This document shows, one piece after another, positions 34,531 through 43,653 of a stretch of 64,000 bases of DNA. Both the position numbers and the translations under genes were made by a program. Under the pieces are notes generated by a model, which had not been told where the DNA came from, searched no databases, and saw nothing but the letters and a program-made list of their open reading frames with translations. Positions within the stretch are counted from its first letter, which is position 1, and each line of letters opens with the position of its first letter. The stretch covers positions 17,443-81,442 of the forward strand of contig CANMSL010000018.1 of the NCBI GenBank assembly GCA_947500505.1, given 5' to 3'. The stretch comes from an uncultured Aquimarina sp. (GTDB lineage Bacteria > Bacteroidota > Bacteroidia > Flavobacteriales > Flavobacteriaceae).

Positions 34531-34923
34531 TTAATAATGTATTTCTTTAACCAGATTATTTTCTTTGTCATAAAATTTCCAATAACCTGAAGGTTTGCAA
34601 TAATTTATATGTCCTTCGGACTTGATAATTCCATTTTTATGATATTCTTTCCAATAACCTTGTCGCTTACCATTGGTGTAGTTTCCCTCAGCCTTTATGT
34701 TTCCATTTCGGTAAAAGTGTTTCCAAAAACCTTGCTAAATTCCTTTTTCATAATGACCAACACCTTTCAGGTTTATAGAGTTTGCATAATAGTTTTTTGT
34801 ATATCCATTATTAGAGGATTTTGGAACTTGATTCTTACATAAATTTTTAACGGTAAAATCACTTGAATTATTTTAACAAGAAAAAGTAAAAAATATAACT
34901 AAAATTAAATATGAAATTCTCAT
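34531..34923 (-). pseudogene. YwqK/MORN-repeat lipoprotein, interrupted by two stop codons
   Basis: From an ATG at 34923 the minus strand encodes 130 residues: a lipoprotein signal MRISYLILVIFFTFSC, then repeats of the type GFWKHFYRNGNIKAEGNYTN, GKRQGYWKEYHKNGIIKSEG and SGYWKFYDKENNL, as in YwqK-type and MORN-like proteins. Codon 17 (34873-34875) is TAA directly after the lipobox Cys, and codon 63 (34735-34737) is TAG where Lys is usual (GIKQGFW). Everything else is in one frame. The start overlaps the ACP phosphodiesterase stop by 4 bases (ATGA), so it was translationally coupled to that gene. Recently inactivated by point changes, or sequencing error. Confidence 0.85.
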
Positions 34924-35504
34924 AATTCTCGCATTTCGTTTTTTGTAAACAACTCAAGTTCTTCAAAAAATGAACGAAACTCTCTTTCAAAATCACTGTA
35001 GTGTTTTTCTAGCTCTACCACAGCAAAATTCATTTTAGACCTGTTTTTGGTTCTGTGATTCATCTGATACAATATTCTGCCAATACCAGAAATCGTTGCA
35101 TAACTTAATAACCAATTGTCACGAAACATATAAGGTAAAAAATTCTGTACCCGTTTTGGAAGTATTTCGTAATATTCCTGAAGTAAATCATAAAAATCTG
35201 AAACATATATTTCCAGAGGAGTTGGTGAGTATTCATCCCAATAGGCTGCCAGGTAATGATCATATAATATATCAACAATCACACCGCTGTAATGACCGTA
35301 TTTAGGAAATAAGCGCAATATACTTTGCCTCACAATAGGGTGATGATCCGTGTAGGTGTCAATTTTACGGTGTAGCGTGATACCTTGTTGTACTCTATCA
35401 GGAAATTGTGAGAACTTTTTCCCTTTGACAGAATCGGCAATAAAATTTCCTATTTTAAGTTCTTGGTCATCTCCGGAAAGATAAATATGGGCTAAAAAGT
35501 TCAT
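34920..35504 (-). CDS. acpH: Acyl carrier protein phosphodiesterase-like protein
   Basis: A 194-residue cytoplasmic protein of the AcpH family, HD-related hydrolases that remove 4'-phosphopantetheine from acyl carrier protein. Visible are MNFLAHIYLSGDDQELKIGN at the start, GNFIADSVKGK, GITLHRKIDTYTDHHPIV with the metal-binding His and Asp residues, and VIVDILYDHYLAAYWDEYS. The match in length and motif order is good. It overlaps the downstream YwqK-like pseudogene by 4 bases. The physiological role in Bacteroidota is not well established. Confidence 0.88.
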   Translation of the reverse strand: MNFLAHIYLSGDDQELKIGNFIADSVKGKKFSQFPDRVQQGITLHRKIDTYTDHHPIVRQSILRLFPKYGHYSGVIVDILYDHYLAAYWDEYSPTPLEIYVSDFYDLLQEYYEILPKRVQNFLPYMFRDNWLLSYATISGIGRILYQMNHRTKNRSKMNFAVVELEKHYSDFEREFRSFFEELELFTKNEMREL

Positions 35505-35561
35505 TAGGTGAATTTACAATTTTTTGGAAAGTTGTGATTGTTTTTATGCAAACTTTAATTG

Positions 35562-35596
35562 TTTGTTGTAGTAATCAGTTGTAGCATGTACATTTG
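35562..35596 (+). promoter_or_regulatory. Promoter of glmM (bacteroidete type)
   Basis: TTTG at 35562-35565 (or TTG at 35566-35568) and a perfect -7 box TACATTTG at 35589-35596, separated by 20-23 bases, which agrees with the TTTG / TAnnTTTG consensus. The predicted start of transcription is about 20 bases before the glmM ATG at 35624. Confidence 0.65.
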
Positions 35597-35623
35597 CCAA
35601 AATAAAAATAATCAATCCATAGT

Positions 35624-37012
35624 ATGACACTAATAAAATCAATTTCAGGTATTCGGGGAACTATTGGCGGAAAAGTAGGAGAAAACCTAACTCCTATAGA
35701 TGCAGTTAAATTTGCATCGGCTTACGGAAGCTGGCTTAAAACTGAAACTGGTAAGAAACACCCAACGGTAGTTGTAGGAAGGGATGCACGTATTTCTGGT
35801 GAGATGATCCAGCAATTAGTGATGAATGGATTAGTTGGATTAGGAATTCATGTTGTGGATTTAGGATTATCTACTACACCAACTGTAGAAGTTGCAGTTC
35901 CTATGGAAAAGGCTGATGGTGGAATTATACTGACTGCGAGCCATAATCCAAAACAATGGAATGCATTGAAATTATTGGATAACAAGGGAGAATTTCTAAA
36001 TGCAGAAAATGGTAAAAAGATTTTAGATATAGCAGAGAATGACGATTATAACTTCGCAGAAGTTGACGATTTGGGTTCAATTACTACAAATAATACCTAT
36101 ATCAATAAGCATATCGAAGAAGTATTAAATCTTCCACTGGTTAATTCAGAAATTGTAAAGAATGCAGGTTTTAAAGTGGTTGTCGATGCAGTGAACTCTA
36201 CTGGTGGAATTGCAGTTCCGGCATTACTTAAAAAAATGGGAGTTGAGGTAGTAGAATTGTATTGTGAACCAACTGGTCATTTTCCACACAATCCTGAACC
36301 CCTTAAGGAGCACTTAACGGATTTATCAGAGTTGGTAGTAAAAGAGAAAGCGGATTTTGGACTTACCGTAGATCCAGATGTGGATCGTTTAGCCTTTATG
36401 AGTGAAGATGGGGAAATGTTTGGAGAAGAATATACCCTGGTTGCTTGTGCAGATTATGTTTTAGGTAAAACACCAGGAAATACAGTTTCTAATCTTTCGT
36501 CGAGTAGAGCACTAAAGGATATAACCGAAAAACATGAAGGAACCTATGAGGCAAGCGCCGTGGGAGAGGTAAATGTAGTTGCTAAGATGAAGGCAAATAA
36601 TGCTGTTATTGGAGGAGAAGGAAACGGAGGAATTATATATCCCGAATTGCATTACGGGAGGGATTCTTTGGTAGGAATAGCACTTTTTTTAACACATTTG
36701 GCAGAAAAACAATGTAGTGTAAGCGAACTTCGTAATAGTTATCCATCTTATTTTATGAGTAAAAATAAAGTGCAATTAACGCCAGACTTAGATGTAGATG
36801 CTATTCTAAAAGGATTTCGTAAAAAACATGAATCAGAAGAAGTCAGTACTATAGATGGTGTAAAGGTTGATTTTAGTGATTGTTGGGTACATCTTAGAAA
36901 AAGTAACACCGAGCCTATCATTCGTATATATACAGAAGCATTAAGTCAAGAAAAAGCAGATCAATTAGCTAAAGATACAATTTATACCTTAAAAGAAATA
37001 GCAGGAATATAA
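35624..37012 (+). CDS. glmM: Phosphoglucosamine mutase (phosphohexomutase family)
   Basis: Interconverts glucosamine-6-phosphate and glucosamine-1-phosphate for peptidoglycan and LPS precursors, in the cytoplasm. The 462 residues contain the four phosphohexomutase domains: SISGIRGTIGG at the start, GGIILTASHNPKQWNALKLL with the phosphoserine (Ser in TASHNP), LTVDPDVDRLAFMSEDG as metal-binding loop, GGEGNGGIIYPELHYGRD as sugar-binding loop, and RKSNTEPIIRIYTEAL as phosphate-binding loop. Phosphoglucomutase/phosphomannomutase activity is the alternative; the bacteroidete form is usually called GlmM. It has its own clear promoter. Confidence 0.93.
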   Translation: MTLIKSISGIRGTIGGKVGENLTPIDAVKFASAYGSWLKTETGKKHPTVVVGRDARISGEMIQQLVMNGLVGLGIHVVDLGLSTTPTVEVAVPMEKADGGIILTASHNPKQWNALKLLDNKGEFLNAENGKKILDIAENDDYNFAEVDDLGSITTNNTYINKHIEEVLNLPLVNSEIVKNAGFKVVVDAVNSTGGIAVPALLKKMGVEVVELYCEPTGHFPHNPEPLKEHLTDLSELVVKEKADFGLTVDPDVDRLAFMSEDGEMFGEEYTLVACADYVLGKTPGNTVSNLSSSRALKDITEKHEGTYEASAVGEVNVVAKMKANNAVIGGEGNGGIIYPELHYGRDSLVGIALFLTHLAEKQCSVSELRNSYPSYFMSKNKVQLTPDLDVDAILKGFRKKHESEEVSTIDGVKVDFSDCWVHLRKSNTEPIIRIYTEALSQEKADQLAKDTIYTLKEIAGI

Positions 37013-37052
37013 TCATATAAGCTACTTCTGTAATTACTGCCAAGGGTGACTT

Positions 37053-37952
37053 TTAATCAATTGTTGCCTCTCCGGGTATTTCAGCATTGCGATGTTTCCA
37101 GCGTTTATGTGTCCATAAATAGTATTCTGGTGCTTTTCGGATTTGTTTTTCCAACATTCGCAAATATGTTTTTACAATATAGAAATCCTCACAATTTTTG
37201 GCGTTTTCTGTGATAGGAATAAACCTTGCTTGGTAAAATCCACGCTTTACTTTTTCCACGTGTAAATAAGCGACAGACATATCAAGTCTTTTGGCGAGCA
37301 CCGCACCTCCAATATGTGTAGGAACTTTGATGCCCATAAAATCTGTCCAATAGGTGGCTTTTGCCAAGCTCGGGGATTGATCAGATAAAAAAGCATAGGA
37401 GCAAAGCTTACCATTTACCTTATCCTTTGTGATCTCTTTCATTGCATTGTAACTGGGGATGAGCCGTGCATCATATCGTTGCCTGATTCTATGTACAAGC
37501 CTATCAAAGTATTTATTCTTAATTTGTTTATAAACACCAACAGTGGGGAAATCAATTAACAATTGAGTTACAGTAGCCCATTCATAACTAGCATAGTGTG
37601 CCATCAAAACTACAATACTTTTGTTCTTAGCCTCTAGTTTTTTGAGTGATTCGATATCAATAATCTTAAATCGCTCTAAAAGATCTTTATCGCTAATCGA
37701 AATTGATTTTATCATTTCTAAAAACATATCACACATATGTTTATAGAAATCTTTACGAATTCTGTAGATTTCTTTTTTTGGTTTTTCCGGAAAAACAAGA
37801 ACCAGATTTTCTGTGACTAATTTTCGTCTATATCTTATTATATGGTAAACCAATATATAGATACAGGTAGACAATATATAGAACAAACGCCAGGGTAGTT
37901 TTGATATAATCCATAAGATTGGATATATCAAGCGATATATCAATAATTGCAT
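37053..37952 (-). CDS. LpxL-type lipid A acyltransferase (paralogue 1)
   Basis: A 299-residue inner-membrane acyltransferase of the LpxL/HtrB (lysophospholipid acyltransferase-like) superfamily, which adds secondary acyl chains to lipid A. There is one N-terminal membrane segment with WIISKLPWRLFYILSTCIYI (residues 14-33). The H-x4-E active-site motif is MAHYASYEW near residue 120, and FLSDQSP with YWTDFMGIKVP follow at about 190-215. It ends in YYLWTHKRWKHRNAE, the usual C-terminal block. The next gene upstream (38033-38938) is a close paralogue in tandem on the same strand. Confidence 0.9.
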   Translation of the reverse strand: MQLLIYRLIYPILWIISKLPWRLFYILSTCIYILVYHIIRYRRKLVTENLVLVFPEKPKKEIYRIRKDFYKHMCDMFLEMIKSISISDKDLLERFKIIDIESLKKLEAKNKSIVVLMAHYASYEWATVTQLLIDFPTVGVYKQIKNKYFDRLVHRIRQRYDARLIPSYNAMKEITKDKVNGKLCSYAFLSDQSPSLAKATYWTDFMGIKVPTHIGGAVLAKRLDMSVAYLHVEKVKRGFYQARFIPITENAKNCEDFYIVKTYLRMLEKQIRKAPEYYLWTHKRWKHRNAEIPGEATID

Positions 37953-38032
37953 TACATTAGTTTAAGCCTTCAAATATAAAATTATTTAATGGCTCAAAAT
38001 CTTAGAGTAATCTTAAAAATAGAACAATTCTG

Positions 38033-38938
38033 TTAACTTACTACTGCATTTTTTATAGGCTCAGCATTGCGGTGCTTCCATCGTTTATGTGTCCAAAGAT
38101 AGTTTTCAGGCTTTTTATTAATTTGTGCCTCTAAAAGTCGAGTGAATTTTTTGGTGATTGCATATTCATCCTCGTCTTTTGGATTTTCAGAAATAGGAAC
38201 CAGAGTTGCTTCATAGAATCCACGCTTCACTTTTTCGACGTGAAGATAAAAAATACTAAGATCCAGTCTTTTAGAAAGTACTTCTCCTCCAATAAAAGCA
38301 GGTACTTTTATCCCCATAAAGTCAGTCCAAAAAGTAGCATGAGTGAGTTTTGGGGATTGATCAGAAATTAATCCATACAGGCTAAGCTCAGGATTTTCTT
38401 TTTTCTGATCTAATGTCATCTGCCTGAAAACTTTTGCGCTGGGGATCAATCTGGAATTGAATCGACCTCTAATACGATGAACTAATCGATCAAAGTACTT
38501 ATTCTTAATCGGTTTGTAGATGCCAACACATCTAAATTTACTAATTAGATCTATAGAGTTTGTCCATTCATAACTATTATAATGCCCCATCATCACAATA
38601 ATACTACGGTTTTCTTTTTCTAATTTTAAAAGTGCATCTAAGTTCGTTAAATGAAAACGTCTGATTATTTCTTTTTCGCTTATGGATAGTGATTTTATCA
38701 TTTCCAAAAACATATCACACATATGCTTGTAAGAGGCTTTACGAATTCTTTTTATTTCCTTATCATCTTTTTCAGGAAACGCTAACTTTAAATTTTCAGT
38801 AACTGTTTTTCTTCGATATCCTATAATATAATAGATCAATACATATGTACATGTAGATAGAAAATAAAATGGTCGCCATGGTAGTTTAGATATCATCCAA
38901 AGCAAGGGATAGACCAGGCAATAAATAGCTAATTGCAT
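38033..38938 (-). CDS. LpxL-type lipid A acyltransferase (paralogue 2)
   Basis: A 301-residue paralogue of the gene at 37053. It shares the membrane anchor (WMISKLPWRPFYFLSTCTYV), YRRKTVTENLKLAFPEK, the H-x4-E active site MGHYNSYEW, SDQSPKLTHATFWTDFMG, and a C-terminal NYLWTHKRWKHRNAE. The two genes, 80 bases apart in tandem, would suit the addition of two different secondary acyl groups to lipid A, or one may act on another lipid; sequence alone does not decide. The start (MQLAIYCLVYPLLWMISK) corresponds to that of paralogue 1. Confidence 0.9.
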   Translation of the reverse strand: MQLAIYCLVYPLLWMISKLPWRPFYFLSTCTYVLIYYIIGYRRKTVTENLKLAFPEKDDKEIKRIRKASYKHMCDMFLEMIKSLSISEKEIIRRFHLTNLDALLKLEKENRSIIVMMGHYNSYEWTNSIDLISKFRCVGIYKPIKNKYFDRLVHRIRGRFNSRLIPSAKVFRQMTLDQKKENPELSLYGLISDQSPKLTHATFWTDFMGIKVPAFIGGEVLSKRLDLSIFYLHVEKVKRGFYEATLVPISENPKDEDEYAITKKFTRLLEAQINKKPENYLWTHKRWKHRNAEPIKNAVVS

Positions 38939-39050
38939 TAATTTTTTTTTGAATTGCCAAAGATAATCTATTTTAACGTAGTATTAACAAAGCTAATAAT
39001 GATCTTATGCCCAAGTCAAAATTGCTACTCTTTTAGGCAGAAATATATAG

Positions 39051-39058
39051 TATATTTG
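39051..39058 (+). promoter_or_regulatory. Candidate -7 element for the rhomboid gene
   Basis: TATATTTG matches the bacteroidete -7 consensus exactly and lies 20 bases before the ATG at 39078. The best upstream TTG (39022-39024) is slightly too far away (26 bases), so the -33 box is uncertain. Confidence 0.5.
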
Positions 39059-39077
39059 AGCGACAAAAATGTAATAT

Positions 39078-39719
39078 ATGCTAAATATAGATATTGTAGT
39101 CATTGTTATTATACTGGCTAATGTGATCGTTTCGCTAAAAGGATTGAATGATTTTTCCTTTTTTGAACGTTATAAGTTTAATATAGGTGGAATTAGAAGA
39201 GGAGAACAGTTGCGGATGTTAGCTTCCGGGTTTTTACATGTGGATTTAATGCATTTGTTCTTCAATATGTTCACATTGTATTTTTTTGCACCAGTAGTTT
39301 TAAATTCATTAGGTAACGTAAAGTTTCTTGTAGTATACTTTGGGAGTCTTTTTGTAGGAAATTTATTTTCGCTATTTTTTCATAAAGATGAATATCATTA
39401 TAGTGCGGTAGGAGCAAGTGGAGCTGTTTCAGGAGTTCTTTTTTCGTCCATTTTATTCGAACCAGAACGTAGTATTTTAATGCCATTTCCAATGCCGGGA
39501 TACCTGTTTGCTATTGCATATCTCTTATTCTCCATCTACGGAATGAAAAGCAGGACGGGAAATATTGGTCACGATGCTCATTTTGGAGGTGCCGTAGGTG
39601 GTTATGTCGTTACATTGATTCTTGCTCCGTACTTGTTTCAGGAAAATCCACTAATGATTGGTTTATTGGCTATTCCTATTATTATTTTATTTGTTATGCA
39701 GCGTTTAGGTAAGCTTTAA
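39078..39719 (+). CDS. Rhomboid family intramembrane serine protease
   Basis: A 213-residue, six-helix membrane protease that cleaves substrates within the membrane. The catalytic Ser lies in the GxSG motif AVGASGAVSGVLF (about residue 117) and the catalytic His in IGHDAHFGGAVGGY (about 170). The first loop has HVDLMHLFFNMFTLYFF with the conserved His-x2-x3-N pattern. The gene has its own TAnnTTTG box and is divergent from the acyltransferase pair. Substrates unknown. Confidence 0.93.
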   Translation: MLNIDIVVIVIILANVIVSLKGLNDFSFFERYKFNIGGIRRGEQLRMLASGFLHVDLMHLFFNMFTLYFFAPVVLNSLGNVKFLVVYFGSLFVGNLFSLFFHKDEYHYSAVGASGAVSGVLFSSILFEPERSILMPFPMPGYLFAIAYLLFSIYGMKSRTGNIGHDAHFGGAVGGYVVTLILAPYLFQENPLMIGLLAIPIIILFVMQRLGKL

Positions 39720-39723
39720 AACC

Positions 39724-39748
39724 AAAAAAACGACCTTAAATCAGGTCG
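39724..39748 (-). terminator. Intrinsic terminator of the TlpA-like lipoprotein gene
   Basis: On the minus strand CGACCT-GATTTA-AGGTCG is followed by TTTTTTT, 35 bases after the stop codon of the TlpA-like gene. Its orientation suits the minus strand; it lies just beyond the convergent rhomboid gene. Confidence 0.75.
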
Positions 39749-39782
39749 CTTTAAAGTTTTGTCTATGAGTATGATCAAAATT

Positions 39783-40904
39783 TTATAGGGATTTATCGCC
39801 TAATAATTCTGAAATTTTGGTTTCTAATGCAGGTCCTCGAAGGTTTTTTGCAATAACATTTCCTTTTTCATCCAGTATAAAAGTCGCTGGAATAGATCTT
39901 ACACCATATGCCTTTGCTATAGGATCTTGCCAGAATTTTAGATGAGACACATGATTCCATTCCAGATTATCTTTATCAATTGCATTTATCCAACGGTCTC
40001 TATTTTTATCAAGAGATACACCAATTATATTAAGTCCTTTCTCGTGATACTTATTATATACCCTAACTACATTAGGGTTTTCTGCTCTACAAGGTTTACA
40101 CCAAGAAGCCCAAAAATCGATAATGGTAACCTTACCCATTGATTCTTTAAGGGAAACCATTTGCCCTTCAGGATTAGGAGCAGAGAAATCTTCAGCTTCA
40201 CTACCGATGTCTATTTTGCCAATAGATGCAGTGATCAATCGATCAAGGTTTTTTCCTAAACGTGATGTTTTCAGAGAATCCTCTACCGTACCGTATATTT
40301 TCTTTACTTCCCTGGCTGGAGTAGCTCTTAGATTCAAAAGATCAGTAAGTGCCATAACTGCGACCAAAGAATTTGGATTTTCACTAGCTATTTCTTTTCG
40401 ATATTTATTTTCATCTTTAATAGTTTCTTGCATTTTAGCTGATAATCTTAAGGCTTTATCCGCTTCTTTTAACTTAGATGCTATCTGATATTGATTACTG
40501 AGGTCTTGTTTTAGTTTGCCATAAGCATTCATTTTATTAAGGTAAGTAAAAAAAAGTTGGTTTTCAGAACCTCCTTCTACTATAGAAGATCGTAAACTAT
40601 CCTTATAAATAGTCATTTTTATAGGGTTGTTCTCTGCTAAAAATAATACGTTTTGCGGAACTCCTTTAAAAGTAAGGTAGTTAAAATCGTTATCCTCAGC
40701 TACAGGTAATGATATTTTAAATTGACCATTTTTTATAGTTGTGGAATCAATAATTGATGGTCTGTTAGACTGATTTATTGCATTAACATACACAGTAACT
40801 CCATCTTCAAAACCTTCTGTCTTCGCAGAAATAGAGTACCCTTTCTCTTCTTTCTGGCAAGAAGCAGTTAGTATGATAAGTACAAGCAGTATTATTTTTT
40901 TCAT
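39783..40904 (-). CDS. TlpA-like thiol-disulfide lipoprotein with DUF4369-type N-terminus
   Basis: A 373-residue protein. The ATG at 40904 gives a lipoprotein signal, MKKIILLVLIILTASCQKEE, and is chosen over an in-frame ATG 41 codons upstream that would put the signal in the middle. Residues 25-130 are a beta-rich DUF4369-like domain (KTEGFEDGVTVYVNA); a helical linker follows; residues about 235-373 are a TlpA/AhpC-type thioredoxin fold with the redox motif WASWCKPCRAENP. Such proteins keep periplasmic thiols or cytochrome maturation partners reduced. A strong terminator follows. The precise partner is unknown. Confidence 0.9.
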   Translation of the reverse strand: MKKIILLVLIILTASCQKEEKGYSISAKTEGFEDGVTVYVNAINQSNRPSIIDSTTIKNGQFKISLPVAEDNDFNYLTFKGVPQNVLFLAENNPIKMTIYKDSLRSSIVEGGSENQLFFTYLNKMNAYGKLKQDLSNQYQIASKLKEADKALRLSAKMQETIKDENKYRKEIASENPNSLVAVMALTDLLNLRATPAREVKKIYGTVEDSLKTSRLGKNLDRLITASIGKIDIGSEAEDFSAPNPEGQMVSLKESMGKVTIIDFWASWCKPCRAENPNVVRVYNKYHEKGLNIIGVSLDKNRDRWINAIDKDNLEWNHVSHLKFWQDPIAKAYGVRSIPATFILDEKGNVIAKNLRGPALETKISELLGDKSL

Positions 40905-41276
40905 TCTTCCAATCTTTTTTGAGTGCGTAAAAATATATAATATGAGCTTTAAACCCCAAAAATTAACTTTTAAATATAAGTAAATGTTAATTTTAAGCAT
41001 ATAATTGAAAATGCAATTAATTTTCACCTCTGAGGTGTAACAAATACAGGGCTTAAACCGTCTAATGTTTGTATAAAAGAATGAAAACTTTAGGGGTTAG
41101 TCATAATTTCTTTGACAACAAGTAATTTTTCTGTCCTAATTCCTGTAAAATTTTCGTTATAGTAAAAAGAAATACACTGTAGAATACAATAGAATTTAGT
41201 CTAATTTATTGTTAATAGTACCAGTAAGTGACAAAGTTTTGTGTTATTTTTGTTTAACGACCGTAAATAAACCATT
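40905..41276. other. Divergent regulatory spacer between TlpA-like and GAF genes
   Basis: No gene is visible in these 372 bases. On the + strand TATTTTTG (41245-41252) matches the TAnnTTTG -7 consensus 24 bases before the GAF-protein ATG at 41277; no matching TTTG box was found at the usual distance. The left half is AT-rich and contains one short reading frame extending the TlpA-like gene, which is not convincing. Confidence 0.4.
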
Positions 41277-43643
41277 ATGAAAGTGTTGGAGCATGATTTT
41301 CCGATGGATATAAAAATAAGCTTCTCGTTGTTCTTTGATCAATATAGAGAGTTTTTAAAAAGTGATAATCAATTACTTCGTGATCGTGCAGAAAGTGTTC
41401 TTAAGATTGCTGAAGAATATCCTGAGTTGGAAGAAGGAATAACTACAGAAGAGAGGATACAGGAATTATTACCTCAGATAGAGTTGGTTCTGGAAGATTC
41501 TTTTTCTCAGATCTTACAACAGAATGAAATAAAGATAGCTACGATTCCTTTTAATAATACGGTCGTAAAGTCTACCCAGCGATATAAAAATATCATAAAA
41601 GCGGCAGGTCCTAATTTCGAACCACAGATTAAAAACCTTGATGAAGATCATTATTTCATTATGGGCTGCAGTATTATTCTCAATCAATATTATGGCTACA
41701 ATATTGATTTTAGGAGACCTTTTTTCTACGATATTCCTGATGCTTCAGGTATTATGCGCCATTACAGGATTTTATATAATGGAGATTTTATTGAGGTAAT
41801 TAAAACTTATAAAGCCAGAGATATAACCGAAGAGGATGTGGCAATCTTAATAGATAATTTTGATAATGTAGAAATCTGGAAAGAAAAGTTCTCTCCAAAT
41901 GGCTGGTTGTTTAAAGGAATTGTGATTGCAAATCTATTTGATGTAACAACGGATGTTTCATTATCCGAATTTAAGACCAGTCTTCTAAAATATGACAAAA
42001 AACAGGGAGATTTTATAGGTAGCTTTCAGAATATATTCAGAGGTATATTTAATCTTCCGGAAATTAAAGTCGGTTTCTCTAATTTTAATGAGGAAGAGCG
42101 TGTTCTCGAAAGGGTACCATTTAAGACTATCGACAGTTATATTCTATACAATAAGTTTTCGGATTGCTGTGAAACAGCATTATGTAAAGGTACATACCAT
42201 TCATTATTTGAAAAATCAGAACCGTATGCTGTTTCCAATATCGATAAGATTATTGAAAATTATCCGGATGAAATCATGTATGCCAATTTGGCGAAACAAA
42301 ATATTAAAAGTGCTATTATAGCTCCAATAGAAAATAATGGTAAGCTACTTGGTGTATTGGAAATAGTTTCTCCTAACATCCAGGAATTAAATAGTATCAA
42401 TGCGCATAAATTATTAGATATTATGCCTTATTTAATCGATGCTGTTTTACGTTCGAAAGCAAAAGCAGAAGATGAGCTGGAATTGGTTATACAAGAGGAG
42501 TGCACTTCTATACATCCTAGTGTACATTGGAAGTTTAGACAAGAAGCAAAAAGATTTATTCTCGCAAAAGTAGAAGGAAACCCAACTTCGTTTAGAGAAG
42601 TGGTTTTTGATGAAGTATATCCTTTGTTTGGTCAGATAGATATTAAAGGATCATCGGACGCAAGAAATAACTCTATACAAAAAGATTTAGTACTTCAGTT
42701 AAAAGCTATTTCTAAAATAATTAATAAGGTAACAGAAATTGATCCGTTACCGATTTATGGACAAATTAAGTTTCGAATAGATAATTATATAAATTCGGTT
42801 ACTGATCAATTACAGGTTGACAGCGAACAAAGAATATTAGATTTTATCAAGAACGAAATTAGACCATTGTTTAAACATCTTAAAGGAACTAATGTAGCGC
42901 TGGAAGGTTTAATTAATCAATATAATAATTCTCTTGATAAAAATAATAAAATGCTATATAAGCATCGAAAAGCTTATGATGAATCGGTAATGCTTATCAA
43001 TAAAAAAATGGCTGCTTTATTAGATGAGAAACAAAAAGAGGCGCAGAAAATGTATCCTCATTATTTCGAAAGATTTAAAACGGATGGAGTAGAGCACAAC
43101 TTGTATATAGGAGAGTCGATAACCAAACAAAATAGTTTTAACAAAATTTATTTGTATAACCTAAGGTTATGGCAATTACAAGTAATGTGCGAAATGGAGA
43201 ATGAATATTATCAGCTTAAACAAGATCTACCTGTTCCTTTAGATGTAGCCTCTATGGTTTTGGTGTTTAATGCATCTTTATCAGTAAGATTCAGAATGGA
43301 TGAAAAGCGTTTTGATGTCGATGGCACATATAATGCCAGGTATGAAGTAGTAAAGAAGAGGGTTGATAAAGCATACATAAAAGGTACGGATCAGCGGATT
43401 ACCGAAAAAGGAAAGCTTGTTATTATTTATTCTCAAAGATCAGATGAGAAAGAATACATAAAATATATTCATTTCTTACAATCTAAAAATTATCTCGAAG
43501 ACGAAATTGAAGTTGTAGAGTTAGATGATCTTCAGGGGGTAACTGGTCTTAAAGCTTTAAGAGTAAATATTCTTTACAATAAAAACAAAGAAGATAAGGA
43601 ATATTATACCTACGATGATCTAATGAAAGAAATTAGCAAGTAA
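41277..43643 (+). CDS. Large GAF-domain protein
   Basis: A 788-residue cytoplasmic protein with no signal or membrane helix. A GAF-like module is recognisable at about 275-400 (SFKTIDSYILYNKFSDCCETALCKGTYHS ... IIAPIENNGKLLGVLEIVSPN; short marker APIENNGKLLGVLEIVSP). The N-terminal 200 residues and C-terminal 380 residues are helical and of unknown fold; the C-terminus has RHFKTDGVEHNLYIGESI-like FKTDGVEHNLYIGESI. It resembles a conserved bacteroidete GAF protein of unknown function. No kinase or cyclase output domain is present. It is monocistronic and converges with the HD-PycTM gene, 10 bases apart. Confidence 0.78.
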   Translation: MKVLEHDFPMDIKISFSLFFDQYREFLKSDNQLLRDRAESVLKIAEEYPELEEGITTEERIQELLPQIELVLEDSFSQILQQNEIKIATIPFNNTVVKSTQRYKNIIKAAGPNFEPQIKNLDEDHYFIMGCSIILNQYYGYNIDFRRPFFYDIPDASGIMRHYRILYNGDFIEVIKTYKARDITEEDVAILIDNFDNVEIWKEKFSPNGWLFKGIVIANLFDVTTDVSLSEFKTSLLKYDKKQGDFIGSFQNIFRGIFNLPEIKVGFSNFNEEERVLERVPFKTIDSYILYNKFSDCCETALCKGTYHSLFEKSEPYAVSNIDKIIENYPDEIMYANLAKQNIKSAIIAPIENNGKLLGVLEIVSPNIQELNSINAHKLLDIMPYLIDAVLRSKAKAEDELELVIQEECTSIHPSVHWKFRQEAKRFILAKVEGNPTSFREVVFDEVYPLFGQIDIKGSSDARNNSIQKDLVLQLKAISKIINKVTEIDPLPIYGQIKFRIDNYINSVTDQLQVDSEQRILDFIKNEIRPLFKHLKGTNVALEGLINQYNNSLDKNNKMLYKHRKAYDESVMLINKKMAALLDEKQKEAQKMYPHYFERFKTDGVEHNLYIGESITKQNSFNKIYLYNLRLWQLQVMCEMENEYYQLKQDLPVPLDVASMVLVFNASLSVRFRMDEKRFDVDGTYNARYEVVKKRVDKAYIKGTDQRITEKGKLVIIYSQRSDEKEYIKYIHFLQSKNYLEDEIEVVELDDLQGVTGLKALRVNILYNKNKEDKEYYTYDDLMKEISK

Positions 43644-43653
43644 TAGAATTTAA

